Shown here in pieces: positions 55,385 through 64,000 of a stretch of 64,000 bases of DNA. The number at the start of each line of letters is the position of its first letter. Position 1 is the first letter of the stretch. The stretch is from the NCBI GenBank assembly GCA_030605085.1, contig JAUWBH010000004.1, forward strand, positions 1 to 64,000, in the 5' to 3' direction. The stretch comes from Promethearchaeota archaeon. Its GTDB lineage: Archaea > Asgardarchaeota > Lokiarchaeia > Sigynarchaeales > SOKP01. Made by a program: the position numbers and the translations under genes. The notes under the pieces were generated by a model. The model saw only the letters and a program-made list of their open reading frames with translations, was not told where the DNA came from and searched no databases.

Positions 55385-55575
55385 ATACTTTAACTCAATA
55401 TTAATATATTGAGGGGTTCCCTCAATAGTAGAAAAGTTTTCTCGTATCGAGAATGGGAGAGTATAACTGAAAGCCCGTCCAGCGCAGTTCTGGATGACGA
55501 CCTTTCGGAGTAGAAAAGCATTCCCAAATTCCGCAACGGATGATGGGATAGAGGCGTTCGGACTAATGCCACAAA
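55385..55575. ncRNA. Structured GC-richer island (ncRNA or third tnpB 3' remnant)
   Basis: A ~190-base patch far richer in GC than its AT-rich setting. Hairpins: TTGAGGGGTTCCCTCAA, TCTCGTATCGAGA, TCCAG...CTGGA and GGCGTTCGGACTAATGCC. Read on the minus strand it ends GGGAACC-CTCAATA-TATTAA-TATTGAG-TTAAAG, like the right ends of the two tnpB elements here. No 16S, SRP or RNase P motif was found. It stands in a 528-base gap between the surface gene and the M20 gene. Either a transcribed structured RNA or a relic of mobile-element guide RNA. Confidence 0.4.
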
Positions 55576-55696
55576 TAATTCAACAAAATATCGTTGATAA
55601 TATTATTTGAAATAATTTGAATAGCATTTTATTCATTTTAATAGTCTAAGTCTTTTAAATAAAATCTACAAAAGATGTAATATAGAGGATATTAGG

Positions 55697-57046
55697 ATGA
55701 GCGAAGAATTGATCATAAAAGAAATAGAAGATAACAAAGAGGAATATATTGAGTTTTTGAGAGAATTAATTAAAACAGAATCGTATAATCCTCCTGGAAA
55801 CGAAAAAAATGTAGCTTTAAAAATTGAGCAATATTTGAAAGATGTTGACGTTAAATGTGAAATTTTCTCTTTTGGAGATAATCGGGCTAATTTAATCGCT
55901 TATCTAAACGATAATTTTAAGGGGAAAAACCTTCTATATAATGGACATATGGATGTTGTACCCCCTGGCTCTGAAACTGATTGGAAAAATCCCCCTCTCT
56001 CCGCGACTGTAAAAAGAAACAAATTTGTTTATGGAAGAGGATCATCAGATATGAAAGGAGGTCTAGCGGCAATGACTATAGCTTTAAAAATTTTAAATAA
56101 ATTAAATATAAAATTGTCTGGAAATTTAATTTTAAACGCGGTAGCTGACGAGGAAACTGGGGGCAAGTTAGGTACGGGATGGTTATTAGAAAATAGAATG
56201 AAATCAATTAAATGTGATTTTTCAATTGTTGGTGAATTAACAAACTTTAAACCTCTATCTCAGGCAATACTTTTAGGAGAAAAAGGACGCATTCAATTAA
56301 AAATAGTTGCAAATGGAATCTCTGGTCACGCTTCAGTTCCTTTCATGGGTAAGAATGCCATAAATATGATGAGTGATATTATACAATCTTTAGATAATCT
56401 TTATGAACGCATCCCGAAAATTAACCCTCCAATACCTTTAAATAAATTAAAAAAACTCGTAAGCGATTCTTTTCCAAACGAAGAAGCTTTTGAAAGAGTT
56501 TATCGCGAACAACCAAAGTTATCTAATACTTTAATAGCTCTTACCCAATTTACTCATAGCGTAACAATGATAAATGCTGGTATAAAAGAAAATGTTATTC
56601 CTGATAGATGTGAAGCAAAAGTTGATTTTAGGGTAATACCTGGGCAACCTCCTGAAATAATAATCTCAGAAGTGAAAAAATTAATTAAAGAATTAGGATA
56701 CCAAATAAAAGACGATCCGATTGGAGCGCCAAGAGAAATATTTGTTTATTTAGAAGTCGAAGGATTTTCTGAAGCATCATATTGGGAAAATTGGGAAACA
56801 TCTCAAGAATTAAGAGAATTTTTTGATGTAGTAGAAAAGAGCTATAAAAAGAAACCTTTTTATTTTCTAATGCCGGGTAGCGCTGATGCCAAATTTCTAC
56901 GCAACAGCGGTTATTGTCCACAAACAATAATCTTTGGACCAGGAGTCCTCTCAACCGCACATAGTGTTGATGAATACATAGAAATTCAGGACTTTCTTAA
57001 CGCTATAAAGGTTTACGCTCTTTTTGCTTATAGATTCTTAAAATAA
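55697..57046 (+). CDS. M20-family metallopeptidase/deacylase (ArgE/DapE type)
   Basis: 449 aa, normal length. Zinc ligands and active site: NGHMDVVPPG, YGRGSSDMKGG, VADEETGGKLG (the catalytic EE) and the C-terminal PGSADAKFL and LSTAHSVDEYI. A dimerisation domain (~180-300) is present. It hydrolyses N-acyl amino acids or dipeptides; which one cannot be told. Starts ATG 55697. No operon partner. Confidence 0.88.
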   Translation: MSEELIIKEIEDNKEEYIEFLRELIKTESYNPPGNEKNVALKIEQYLKDVDVKCEIFSFGDNRANLIAYLNDNFKGKNLLYNGHMDVVPPGSETDWKNPPLSATVKRNKFVYGRGSSDMKGGLAAMTIALKILNKLNIKLSGNLILNAVADEETGGKLGTGWLLENRMKSIKCDFSIVGELTNFKPLSQAILLGEKGRIQLKIVANGISGHASVPFMGKNAINMMSDIIQSLDNLYERIPKINPPIPLNKLKKLVSDSFPNEEAFERVYREQPKLSNTLIALTQFTHSVTMINAGIKENVIPDRCEAKVDFRVIPGQPPEIIISEVKKLIKELGYQIKDDPIGAPREIFVYLEVEGFSEASYWENWETSQELREFFDVVEKSYKKKPFYFLMPGSADAKFLRNSGYCPQTIIFGPGVLSTAHSVDEYIEIQDFLNAIKVYALFAYRFLK

Positions 57047-57236
57047 ACTATTTTCAATGAAAAGAAAAGAAAAATTTTTCATTGTTTATTAAAATTATTT
57101 TCTAATTTGACTTTAAAAGATTATTAAAAGAAGTTTTGATTTATAAAAACAAAATCTAAATATCAAAATAAAAATAATATTAGTAGTTTATTATTATTGT
57201 TTTATTTAATTTTTAAGAAAGTATTACAAAAAAAAA

Positions 57237-58412
57237 TTGACAGACTTTAAAATAGAGGATACCATCGTGATTCTTGATGTTTCTCGCTCTATGTTAAGAA
57301 GTCTTCCTAATTTTAAACCAAACCGTATTTTTATCGCACTGAAAGTTGCTAAAAATTTCATTCAATCTAAGCTCGCAATTGACTCTAATGACAGAATTTC
57401 TGTAATAACTTTTGGATACGACATAAATAAATTAATTCCTTTCTCACACGACGAAGAGAAATTAATTAATTCGTTTAAAAGCTTTCAAATTTCTGGGAAA
57501 GGGCAAATACATAAAGCAATAGCATTCTCGTTGCAAACTATCATTAAGGAAATGCGAAAATTTGGTGGAAAGATTCAGAGAATTTTTATAATAAATGATA
57601 ATAAACTCAAGAGTGATCCTAACAAATTACTAAAGTTAATTAAAATTGCCAAAGGATTAAATGTATACATTGACACTTGTCAATTTGGGAAAACACAAAA
57701 CAATCAAAGCGCTCTGAAAAAGATCGCCCAAATGACAAATGGAGAGTTTGGTTTTTTTAATAACTCTAACGCAATTATTAACGCAGGAAAATCATTTGCC
57801 TCAAAGAAAATGACGAAAGAAGCGACTGATTATTTTAGTCCTGATAAACCAGAAGAGACTCCACAAATGATGAGCGATATTGCTCTTCCCTTAAGAAGAC
57901 CCTCTTTGATGGAACTTCGCTCAATGATGAAAGGAGACAGTAGTGAACTAGAAAAATGTGCAATCTGTCATTCGAAAAAAGCTCCTTTAACCGATGCTGA
58001 TTTCTATTCTGAAGGTAGATATTGCCCATCATGTGACAGAGCAATCCATTTATCATGCGCAGCAATGTGGGCTAAAAAATCAGAATCTAAAGAAGAAGAT
58101 GTTTTTAGGTGTCCCTTCTGCTTTTTTCTTTTAACGGTTCCTAAATCGGCAGAAAGATTAATTCAAGACAAAAAAGACTCAAAAGGGGTAAAAATATTAG
58201 AGGATCTTAAAGAAACAAGAATGATCGAGATTTCTTATAAATTTATTGATCAAATTGACGCGTCTTGCACCTATTGTTACAACATATTTACGGGTGATTA
58301 TAAAGTTTTTAAATGTGAGAAATGCGAGTCGTATTATCACGAACATTGCCTTCAAAAAATGTATAAGGAAGTAAGTGCTTGTAGATTTTGTGGTTCTGAA
58401 ATTAAGTTTTAG
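57237..58412 (+). CDS. vWA protein with two RING/PHD-like zinc modules (Ssl1/p44-like layout)
   Basis: 391 aa. vWA domain at 8-190 with MIDAS start LDVSRS (D14, S16, S18) and a KPNRIFIALKVAKNF segment that echoes TFIIH subunit Ssl1/p44. Module 1: C241, C244, C263, C266, H271, C274, C292, C295. Module 2: C344, C347, C360, C363, H368, C371, C382, C385. Both are C4-H-C3 cross-brace type. Ssl1/p44 has the same order (vWA, then C-terminal zinc modules). It may be an E3-like ligase or scaffold. TTG start at 57237; no Met follows for ~20 residues. No ubiquitin gene in the window. Confidence 0.78.
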   Translation: MTDFKIEDTIVILDVSRSMLRSLPNFKPNRIFIALKVAKNFIQSKLAIDSNDRISVITFGYDINKLIPFSHDEEKLINSFKSFQISGKGQIHKAIAFSLQTIIKEMRKFGGKIQRIFIINDNKLKSDPNKLLKLIKIAKGLNVYIDTCQFGKTQNNQSALKKIAQMTNGEFGFFNNSNAIINAGKSFASKKMTKEATDYFSPDKPEETPQMMSDIALPLRRPSLMELRSMMKGDSSELEKCAICHSKKAPLTDADFYSEGRYCPSCDRAIHLSCAAMWAKKSESKEEDVFRCPFCFFLLTVPKSAERLIQDKKDSKGVKILEDLKETRMIEISYKFIDQIDASCTYCYNIFTGDYKVFKCEKCESYYHEHCLQKMYKEVSACRFCGSEIKF

Positions 58413-58526
58413 TTCTTAAAATATTTTGGTGTTAAAATGTCAATTTAGTAAAATCAAAAAACCTTGTTTCATTTAAAATATTTAAGAAGACCAATCTTTT
58501 TATATTTAAATAACAATTTAGAGAGG

Positions 58527-60590
58527 TTGTTCAAACTGGCAAAGGCTAATAAAAAAAAATGGGTCATAACTTCTGCTTGGCCATATGTTAACGCTGTTCC
58601 TCACCTAGGAAACATGATCGGAAGTGTTTTATCTGCAGATGTATTTGCAAGATATCTAAGATCAAAAGGTGATGAAGTTGTGTTTGTCTCTGGCTCAGAT
58701 TCCCATGGAACTCCAGTTGCGGTAACTGCAAAAAAACAAAATGTTCCAGCTAAAGACTTGGCTATGAAAAATCACGCAATAATCAAAAAATTATTCGAAC
58801 GATGGAATATTTCCTACGATAATTATACAATTACTCATAATCCCACTCATACTAAATTTACTCAGGATTTTTATTTAGATATTCAGAAAAATGGTTATAT
58901 TTTTGAAAAAGAAATTGAATCATTATATTGTGAGAATGATAATTTATATCTTCCAGACAGATTTGTAGAGGGAATTTGTCCTCACTGTGGATACGAAAAT
59001 GCTAGAGGAGATCAATGCGATAAATGTCAAAAGCTACTAATCCCTCTTGAATTAAAGCAACCTAGATGTGCCATATGCGATGCTCCTCCGAAAGTAAAAA
59101 AAACAAAGCATTGGTATATGGATTTTCCAAAACTACAAAATAGTTTAGATGAATTAATAAAACAAAACAAGATAATCCCTCAGAATGCGCGTCAAATGTG
59201 TTTGAATAGTATTACAGAAGGACTACCATCACGAGCAATCACAAGAGATTTAGAATGGGGTATTCCAGCAAAATTTAAAGGTGCAGAAGATAAAACTATA
59301 TATGTATGGTTTGAAGCAGTTCTAGGCTATGTATCTGCTGTAAAAGAATGGGCCGAAAAAATCATAAAACAACCGAAAAAATTTGATTATTATTGGAAGG
59401 ACCAAAACACTAAAACTGTTTATTTTATTGGAAAAGACAATATTCTCTTTCATTTAATTGTCTTTCCGGGATTACTAATGGCATACAATTATGATAAAAA
59501 AGAAAAAGAAAAATTTGTATTGCCTTATAATGTCTCATCTACAGAATTTTTAATGTACGAGAACGAGAAATTTTCTAAATCTAGGGGAGTAGGAATATGG
59601 ATTAATGAAGCGTTAGAATTAGCACATTTAGACTATTGGCGGTTCAATTTAATTTATAATAGGCCCGAAAAGAGCGACACATCGTTTTTATGGTCAGAAT
59701 TTGATAATAATGTTAAAACCTTAAACGATGTAATCGGTAATTTCATACATCGAACGCTGACTTTCATAAACAAGCAATTTAATGGGATAATTCCCGAAAG
59801 AGTTGAATTAGATGCTAGAGACAAAAAATTTATTGGAAACATTAATACAATAGGTAAAAAAATAGGAGATTTATTAGAAAAGTTTGAATTAAGGAGAGCT
59901 TTAAGAGAAATAGTCGATTTTGGAAGAGAAGGAAATGTATATATAAATGATAAAGCACCTTGGCATTTAATAAAAGAAGATAAAAATGCAGCAGGGCAAG
60001 TATTTAATATATGCGCACAAATGGTTTATGCATTAGCAATTTTGTTTGGTCCTTTTATTCCTGAAACCTCAGAAAAAATATTGGATTATCTAAATATTCA
60101 AAAAGGATTAAATGAATTAGGTTGGGATAGCATTAATGAAAATTCAATTCCTTCTGGACAAAAAATTAAAAAACCTAAACCTCTCTTTCAAAAGTTAGAT
60201 ATTAAAGAAATTCAAGAAAAACTTGAAAAAATAAGAAAAAATAAAGAAAAAAAAGGTGAAGAAGAATTGATTAGTTATGATGACTTTAAGAAATTAGTAG
60301 ATATACGCGTCGGTATAATTGAGAATGTTGAAAAAATTCCAAAAACCAAAAATTTATTAAAATTATCCATCGATCTGGGAACTGAAAAGAGAACTTTAGT
60401 CGCCGGCTTAGCAAAGTACTATAGTATAAAAGATTTAATAGGGAAAAAAATTGTAGTTTTAGCAAATTTAGAACCCCGAAAGCTACGAGGAGTTTTAAGC
60501 CAAGGCATGTTGTTGGCTGCTGATGATGGAGAAACGGTCTCCATTTTGATACCTGATAAGGATATTCCTCCTGGAGCAAAAATAAAATAA
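58527..60590 (+). CDS. metG: Methionyl-tRNA synthetase with C-terminal tRNA-binding domain
   Basis: About 687 aa. HIGH-equivalent VPHLGN, KMSKS-equivalent KFSKSRG, and the Zn region CPHCGY, CDKC and CAICD. The C-terminal EMAP/Trbp111-type domain begins DDFKKLVDIRVGIIENVEK and ends SQGMLLAADD. It charges tRNA-Met. The frame is open from TTG 58464, but TTG 58527 (or CTG 58536 behind GAGAGG) is the likelier start; conserved sequence begins at KKWVITSAWPY. It ends one base before a convergent gene. Confidence 0.93.
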   Translation: MFKLAKANKKKWVITSAWPYVNAVPHLGNMIGSVLSADVFARYLRSKGDEVVFVSGSDSHGTPVAVTAKKQNVPAKDLAMKNHAIIKKLFERWNISYDNYTITHNPTHTKFTQDFYLDIQKNGYIFEKEIESLYCENDNLYLPDRFVEGICPHCGYENARGDQCDKCQKLLIPLELKQPRCAICDAPPKVKKTKHWYMDFPKLQNSLDELIKQNKIIPQNARQMCLNSITEGLPSRAITRDLEWGIPAKFKGAEDKTIYVWFEAVLGYVSAVKEWAEKIIKQPKKFDYYWKDQNTKTVYFIGKDNILFHLIVFPGLLMAYNYDKKEKEKFVLPYNVSSTEFLMYENEKFSKSRGVGIWINEALELAHLDYWRFNLIYNRPEKSDTSFLWSEFDNNVKTLNDVIGNFIHRTLTFINKQFNGIIPERVELDARDKKFIGNINTIGKKIGDLLEKFELRRALREIVDFGREGNVYINDKAPWHLIKEDKNAAGQVFNICAQMVYALAILFGPFIPETSEKILDYLNIQKGLNELGWDSINENSIPSGQKIKKPKPLFQKLDIKEIQEKLEKIRKNKEKKGEEELISYDDFKKLVDIRVGIIENVEKIPKTKNLLKLSIDLGTEKRTLVAGLAKYYSIKDLIGKKIVVLANLEPRKLRGVLSQGMLLAADDGETVSILIPDKDIPPGAKIK

Positions 60591-60591
60591 G

Positions 60592-61839
60592 TTAAACCTT
60601 TAAAGAAAAAATTGGATTCAATCGAGCAATGATCTCTCCTAAACCTAATTGTAGGGTTTTAAAAACAACATTTCTACCTCTATATTCAAACTGAATTTCG
60701 TCAACATGTCTTATAATTTTTATTCTATCGGGAGATTTTAATTCACATACAAAATATCTCTGATCTTTATATTCAAGTATTTTTTTCACTTTTCTTATAT
60801 CTGGTAAATTATAGCCTCCGCCATGAGGTAAAATGTCAGCATTTTTTAATAAATCTAATAACTCCAATTCTTCTCCTCTCTTTATATAATTCATATTTTT
60901 CAAAATTATTTCAGAAAAATTCTTTTTTCTCTTAAAAAGATACGCCGCAATGTCAGCTCTAAGGGCAGTAGGAAAAATATTTGAGTTAATTAAATCGCAC
61001 GACACATCAGTACAATTGCTCCCTAAATACATATTATTATAATCTTTTAAAAATTGATGCGGTTGATTACAAATAATCTTAAAATCATCACCAAATATGT
61101 TTTTAGCTATAATTTCTCTTTTGTTTTTTGAGAATTCTAAGGCCTCTTTTGTGAAGCTAAGATATTCAGACGCATTGTTATCCAATAATATATATTGTTT
61201 GCCAAATTTTGTAGTTTCCTCGATTGCTTTGTTTTTTAAGGTTTTTGATTTATCTATATAAAGACCTAACCCATATCTATCATCTCTATATTCTTGCGCT
61301 GAACCGTGAATCAAAAAAATATAAGGGGATAAGTCTATATCAGAAAGATTTTTCGTTTCAAAACAGTTTATAAAGTGATTATTTCCGGCGAAATCCCAGT
61401 TTATCAAAATTTTATTATAATATAAATTTGTTGACTTGATATTATCTATTTTTTTGATTATATTATAAGGATCTGGCAACTCATCTAATCCGCCTACTAA
61501 CATCCCACAACAATTTACCTTAGGATTTAAAAAAATAATTTTGTCGCTATCATCCCCCCAATTTAATCGCCCTCCATAACCTAACCCAGAATTCCATCTA
61601 AATGCATTCCTTGAAATTGTTTCATCAGGTGATGATATAAAAGTTGCCTTTGGTTCAAATCCATATTTTTCTTGAATGAGATGAAACTGAGCAAGCCCAA
61701 ATCTCATATTTGCTTGACATAATTTAGAAGCACCGTCGTTTAATCCCGTTGTGAAAATATAATTTTCTGCTCTTTTTAACAATTCTTTCTTATTTAAATC
61801 AGAAACTTTTTGAGTTATCGTGGTTGAGTCCATTATCAA
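60592..61839 (-). CDS. RtcB-like protein (divergent)
   Basis: 415 aa. Motifs in the order of RtcB: a CCGM at 110-113, GNNHFINCFE (N154, H155), LIHGSAQ (H178), PHQF near 265, and LPHGGGY near 345, comparable to RtcB's metal and guanylyl-His positions. RtcB ligates tRNA-exon ends, but the match here is remote and key residues may differ, so another nucleotidyl-transfer or binding role is possible. It converges on metG with one base between the stop codons. Confidence 0.45.
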   Translation of the reverse strand: MIMDSTTITQKVSDLNKKELLKRAENYIFTTGLNDGASKLCQANMRFGLAQFHLIQEKYGFEPKATFISSPDETISRNAFRWNSGLGYGGRLNWGDDSDKIIFLNPKVNCCGMLVGGLDELPDPYNIIKKIDNIKSTNLYYNKILINWDFAGNNHFINCFETKNLSDIDLSPYIFLIHGSAQEYRDDRYGLGLYIDKSKTLKNKAIEETTKFGKQYILLDNNASEYLSFTKEALEFSKNKREIIAKNIFGDDFKIICNQPHQFLKDYNNMYLGSNCTDVSCDLINSNIFPTALRADIAAYLFKRKKNFSEIILKNMNYIKRGEELELLDLLKNADILPHGGGYNLPDIRKVKKILEYKDQRYFVCELKSPDRIKIIRHVDEIQFEYRGRNVVFKTLQLGLGEIIARLNPIFSLKV

Positions 61840-61994
61840 AAATAATTTTGGATTTGAAATTATAATTATTTAACTTAAAGAATATGAAAATATTATTATA
61901 TATTATAAAGGATAATTATGAATTAATAATAATTACTAATTGCTGAAAATTCGCAATAATTTTTGAATAATAGAATTCTTTCAATGTCATAGAA

Positions 61995-62651
61995 ATGAGC
62001 GCTAAGGATAAATTAGTCTTGTTCGATACCGTTAAAAATATTAAAATTAAAGGAGAATTTAAAGGTTCGATACTCTCGAAATGTAGAGATGAATTCAATT
62101 CAATCATTTTCTCAGATAACATTAAAATATCTGAATCCGGAGAAATTTCCATTAAAGAAGGATTAAAAGTTGGTTTTAAAGAAGAAGGTCATAAAAAAGT
62201 CGCTTTTTCTACACAAGGCGATTTTATGTGGGCAGATCCTAAAGATTCTGCCTTAGAATATTCGTTATTGATTCCAAATAATATTATGGAATTATACGAT
62301 GAGGTACAGCTCTCGGACGCTTTTCCCTACACTATAAATATGCTACATACTGCGGGATTATACCTAAAGGAAAATCATTTTTCAATTGATCATCGCGATT
62401 TTTTTAAAGGCGAAATTCTTAAAAACCCAGTAAGCGTAATATTTGGTGGAATCCTTATAGCAGACCGAATAGTTATAGATCATCGCGGCGATCCATTTTT
62501 TTATAATTGTTTAATTATTGGAAGAGATAAAACGGAGGATCTTAATATTACCTACGAGCCCCTTTTCAATGTTAAAATGGATGATGAGGTTGTTTTATCA
62601 ATTATTATTCTAGGGATTGAAGATCTAAGAATAGGGACTGCAAAAGTTTAA
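61995..62651 (+). CDS. 218-aa protein of unknown function
   Basis: Mostly beta (HKKVAFSTQGDFMWADP; FGGILIADRIVIDHRGDPFFYNC). Short charged segments and several His (TAGLYLKENHFSIDHRDFF) could bind a metal. No family recognised. It starts at ATG 61995 in a divergent gap. The AAA ATPase gene follows after 110 bases that include a hairpin, so a common operon is possible. Confidence 0.55.
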   Translation: MSAKDKLVLFDTVKNIKIKGEFKGSILSKCRDEFNSIIFSDNIKISESGEISIKEGLKVGFKEEGHKKVAFSTQGDFMWADPKDSALEYSLLIPNNIMELYDEVQLSDAFPYTINMLHTAGLYLKENHFSIDHRDFFKGEILKNPVSVIFGGILIADRIVIDHRGDPFFYNCLIIGRDKTEDLNITYEPLFNVKMDDEVVLSIIILGIEDLRIGTAKV

Positions 62652-62666
62652 CCAAATTAAATAATA

Positions 62667-62706
62667 GGGCGTAATAATTTAGTAGTAGAGTAGTCCCCTT
62701 ACGCCT
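62667..62706 (+). other. Stem-loop between the unknown gene and the AAA gene
   Basis: GGCGTAA (62668-62674) pairs with TTACGCC (62699-62705) around a 24-base loop containing AGTAGTAGAGTAGTCCCC. It recalls an acceptor-like stem but no T-arm or CCA follows, so it is not a tRNA. Might be a terminator or RNA element. Confidence 0.35.
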
Positions 62707-62762
62707 GAAACTTAAAATTGAATATATAGTATTAGAAAAATTAAATTATTAGGAATAGAAAA

Positions 62763-63989
62763 TTGCTACTATACGAGAATAAAAAAGCCAAACTGCTAAA
62801 TATTTTAAGAATTGGAATAAATCCGTTTAAAAAATTTGTTGCTACAGGGGAAATTAAAGAGGAAATTGGATTAGTTCCATCAAGACAAGAATTTATGAGT
62901 TCTGTTATAAATACTATTAAAAACAAAAATGAAAATTTCATTCTTCCAATAATAGGAGAGGTAGGAACAGGTAAGACACATTTATATTGGGCTTTGAAAA
63001 ATAGATTATATTACCATAATACATGCTATATTTCCTTGGAAAATGTATATAGAAAGTTTTATTATAACATGTATTCTGAATACATTGAGGAAATGGGACC
63101 TGAGGTTTTAAGAAATATTACTAATAAATTATGCATCGAATGGGGGGCATTAGAGAAGAGATTTGGCTTTTTCCATGTGGTAGATATTAAAAAAATAAGG
63201 GATACAGCTTTTAAAGATTGGTCTAATAAATTTGAAGATCATATTGCGTTGAGAGATATAATAAATGCGATCACAGCCCATCAATTAGATCCCTATGAAA
63301 AAATAGATGCAGAAAGGTGGTTGCTTGGAGAACTTTTCAATTTAAGAGAACTATCTCATCTTGATTTATCATACGATCTAAGACGTAAGAACCACGCTTT
63401 TTCAATGCTAAAAATAATTATAGAAAATTCAAAATTAGGAACTGTCCTTTTTATTGATGATTTTGAAAAAATAATCTCATTACTTAAGCCTGAAAAGAAA
63501 GAAGAAGAGATTTTTGACTCTAGCTGGCTTTACGGAAATGAAAAAAGTTCTCCAGAGAGTATTGCAGCACAGAAAACTCTAGATAAGATTTTGAAATTGC
63601 TAGAGATTAAAGGATTAAAAATTATAATTACTTTAAAGTCTATTGAGGCTTTACAAGAAATAGAAAAAATGGTTAAAGAAAAAAACGAAGAACTTCTATT
63701 AACTTTCGTAAAACCATTATTTTTGTCTAATTTTATTGAAAATGATATATACCAGTTCTACAAGAAGATTTTTAAAGATTTTCTAAAAAGCATTGGTTAC
63801 CTTGAATTTAATGACGAATTTCAAAAATCTTATTTTCCTATAAACGAAAAGATTTTAAAACTCACATACGATTTTTCTAAAGGAAATCCCAGAGAATTCA
63901 TAAAATATTTAATTAAAATTTTTAACGATATCATCTATTCAGACGAAAATCTAGAAAATATCATATCTCGTTATGAAAATTCAAAATGA
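62763..63989 (+). CDS. AAA+/STAND-type P-loop ATPase
   Basis: 408 aa. Walker A GEVGTGKTH (65-73), Walker B LFIDDFEKI (~228-236), and a C-terminal helical region with FSKGNPREFIKYLIKIF that resembles the lid of ORC/Cdc6- or KAP-like ATPases. TTG start at 62763 behind AGGAATAG. Its stop overlaps an ATG (ATGA, 63986-63989), so it leads an operon with a gene that leaves the window. Switch or loader role is plausible; the partner would define it. Confidence 0.75.
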   Translation: MLLYENKKAKLLNILRIGINPFKKFVATGEIKEEIGLVPSRQEFMSSVINTIKNKNENFILPIIGEVGTGKTHLYWALKNRLYYHNTCYISLENVYRKFYYNMYSEYIEEMGPEVLRNITNKLCIEWGALEKRFGFFHVVDIKKIRDTAFKDWSNKFEDHIALRDIINAITAHQLDPYEKIDAERWLLGELFNLRELSHLDLSYDLRRKNHAFSMLKIIIENSKLGTVLFIDDFEKIISLLKPEKKEEEIFDSSWLYGNEKSSPESIAAQKTLDKILKLLEIKGLKIIITLKSIEALQEIEKMVKEKNEELLLTFVKPLFLSNFIENDIYQFYKKIFKDFLKSIGYLEFNDEFQKSYFPINEKILKLTYDFSKGNPREFIKYLIKIFNDIIYSDENLENIISRYENSK

Positions 63990-64000
63990 AAGAGCTCATT
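63986..64000 (+). CDS. Start of next operon gene (cut by window end)
   Basis: ATG at 63986 overlaps the AAA gene stop by four bases and opens MKELI before the window ends. Coupling implies it works with the ATPase; nothing else can be read. Confidence 0.5.

Noticed and set aside
55440..55540. 5S rRNA-like stretch (AAGCCCGTCCAGCG)
   Set aside because: Only a short resemblance to the 5S core; the flanking helices and the remaining conserved positions do not fit.
62667..62740. Possible tRNA starting GGGCGTA
   Set aside because: The acceptor-like stem pairs with bases only 24 nt away, and there is no anticodon or T-arm.

Overview
The window looks like a chromosome segment of an Asgard archaeon, most likely Lokiarchaeia (Promethearchaeota). 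It is AT-rich, with archaeal-style TATA boxes and patchy Shine-Dalgarno sites. It mixes pyrrolysine-free MttB-family methyltransferases, a formylmethanofuran dehydrogenase operon, an archaeal MetRS and the AF1104-type DUF89 family with the small-protein repertoire of Asgards: two roadblock/LC7 proteins, a longin/roadblock-like pair, LRR and TPR proteins, and a vWA protein carrying two RING/PHD-like zinc modules. No rRNA, tRNA or CRISPR array was found.

Layout. 1-7.8 kb is a corrinoid methyl-transfer island: two MttB-family proteins, a corrinoid protein, a zinc-ribbon miniprotein and a gamma-family PLP enzyme. Its left part is scarred by a ~690-bp duplication carrying an MttB fragment and an RHH-like gene, with a broken GNAT acetyltransferase pair between the copies. 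7.8-22.2 kb is a surface-glycan island: pyruvyl transferase, three radical SAM proteins, FrhB-like flavoprotein, asparagine synthase-like enzyme, DegT aminotransferase, CapD/PseB-like dehydratase, NeuC-like epimerase, FemAB-like transferase and GT2. A tnpB 3' remnant has been captured into the end of the asparagine synthase-like gene. 22.4-28.8 kb is accessory: an LRR-RHH fusion with a nearby palindrome, a two-gene unit encoding a six-module protein with an HNH-like C-terminus, a frameshifted GPH sugar symporter and a short HEPN-like protein. 29.1-33 kb is the fwd/fmd operon (ferredoxin-like protein, B, D, A; no C).

33-47.4 kb holds TPR, Mrp/NBP35, the longin-like pair, DUF89, a second GPH-type symporter broken by one stop codon, tandem enoyl-CoA hydratases, a TrmB-like protein with three C-terminal repeats, a PfkB kinase, an N-formylglutamate amidohydrolase-like protein and small proteins. 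47.5-50.5 kb has an MBL hydrolase, an IS1341-type tnpB element (decayed) and two roadblock proteins. 50.6-55.2 kb is one 1520-aa type I membrane protein with a Lys/Pro-rich cytoplasmic tail. 55.4-64 kb has a structured GC-richer island, an M20 peptidase, the vWA-RING protein, MetRS, an RtcB-like protein, an unknown protein and an AAA ATPase that starts an operon leaving the window.

How it fits together. Methyl groups taken by MttB/corrinoid proteins and the formylmethanofuran module point to C1 metabolism. The glycan island plausibly decorates surface proteins such as the sequon-rich 1520-aa protein. The least described parts are the six-module HNH-like protein with its small partner, the Ssl1/p44-like vWA-RING protein and the LRR-RHH fusion. 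Several genes carry single lesions (GNAT, both symporters, tnpB, zinc-ribbon membrane protein); some could be assembly indels rather than real decay.
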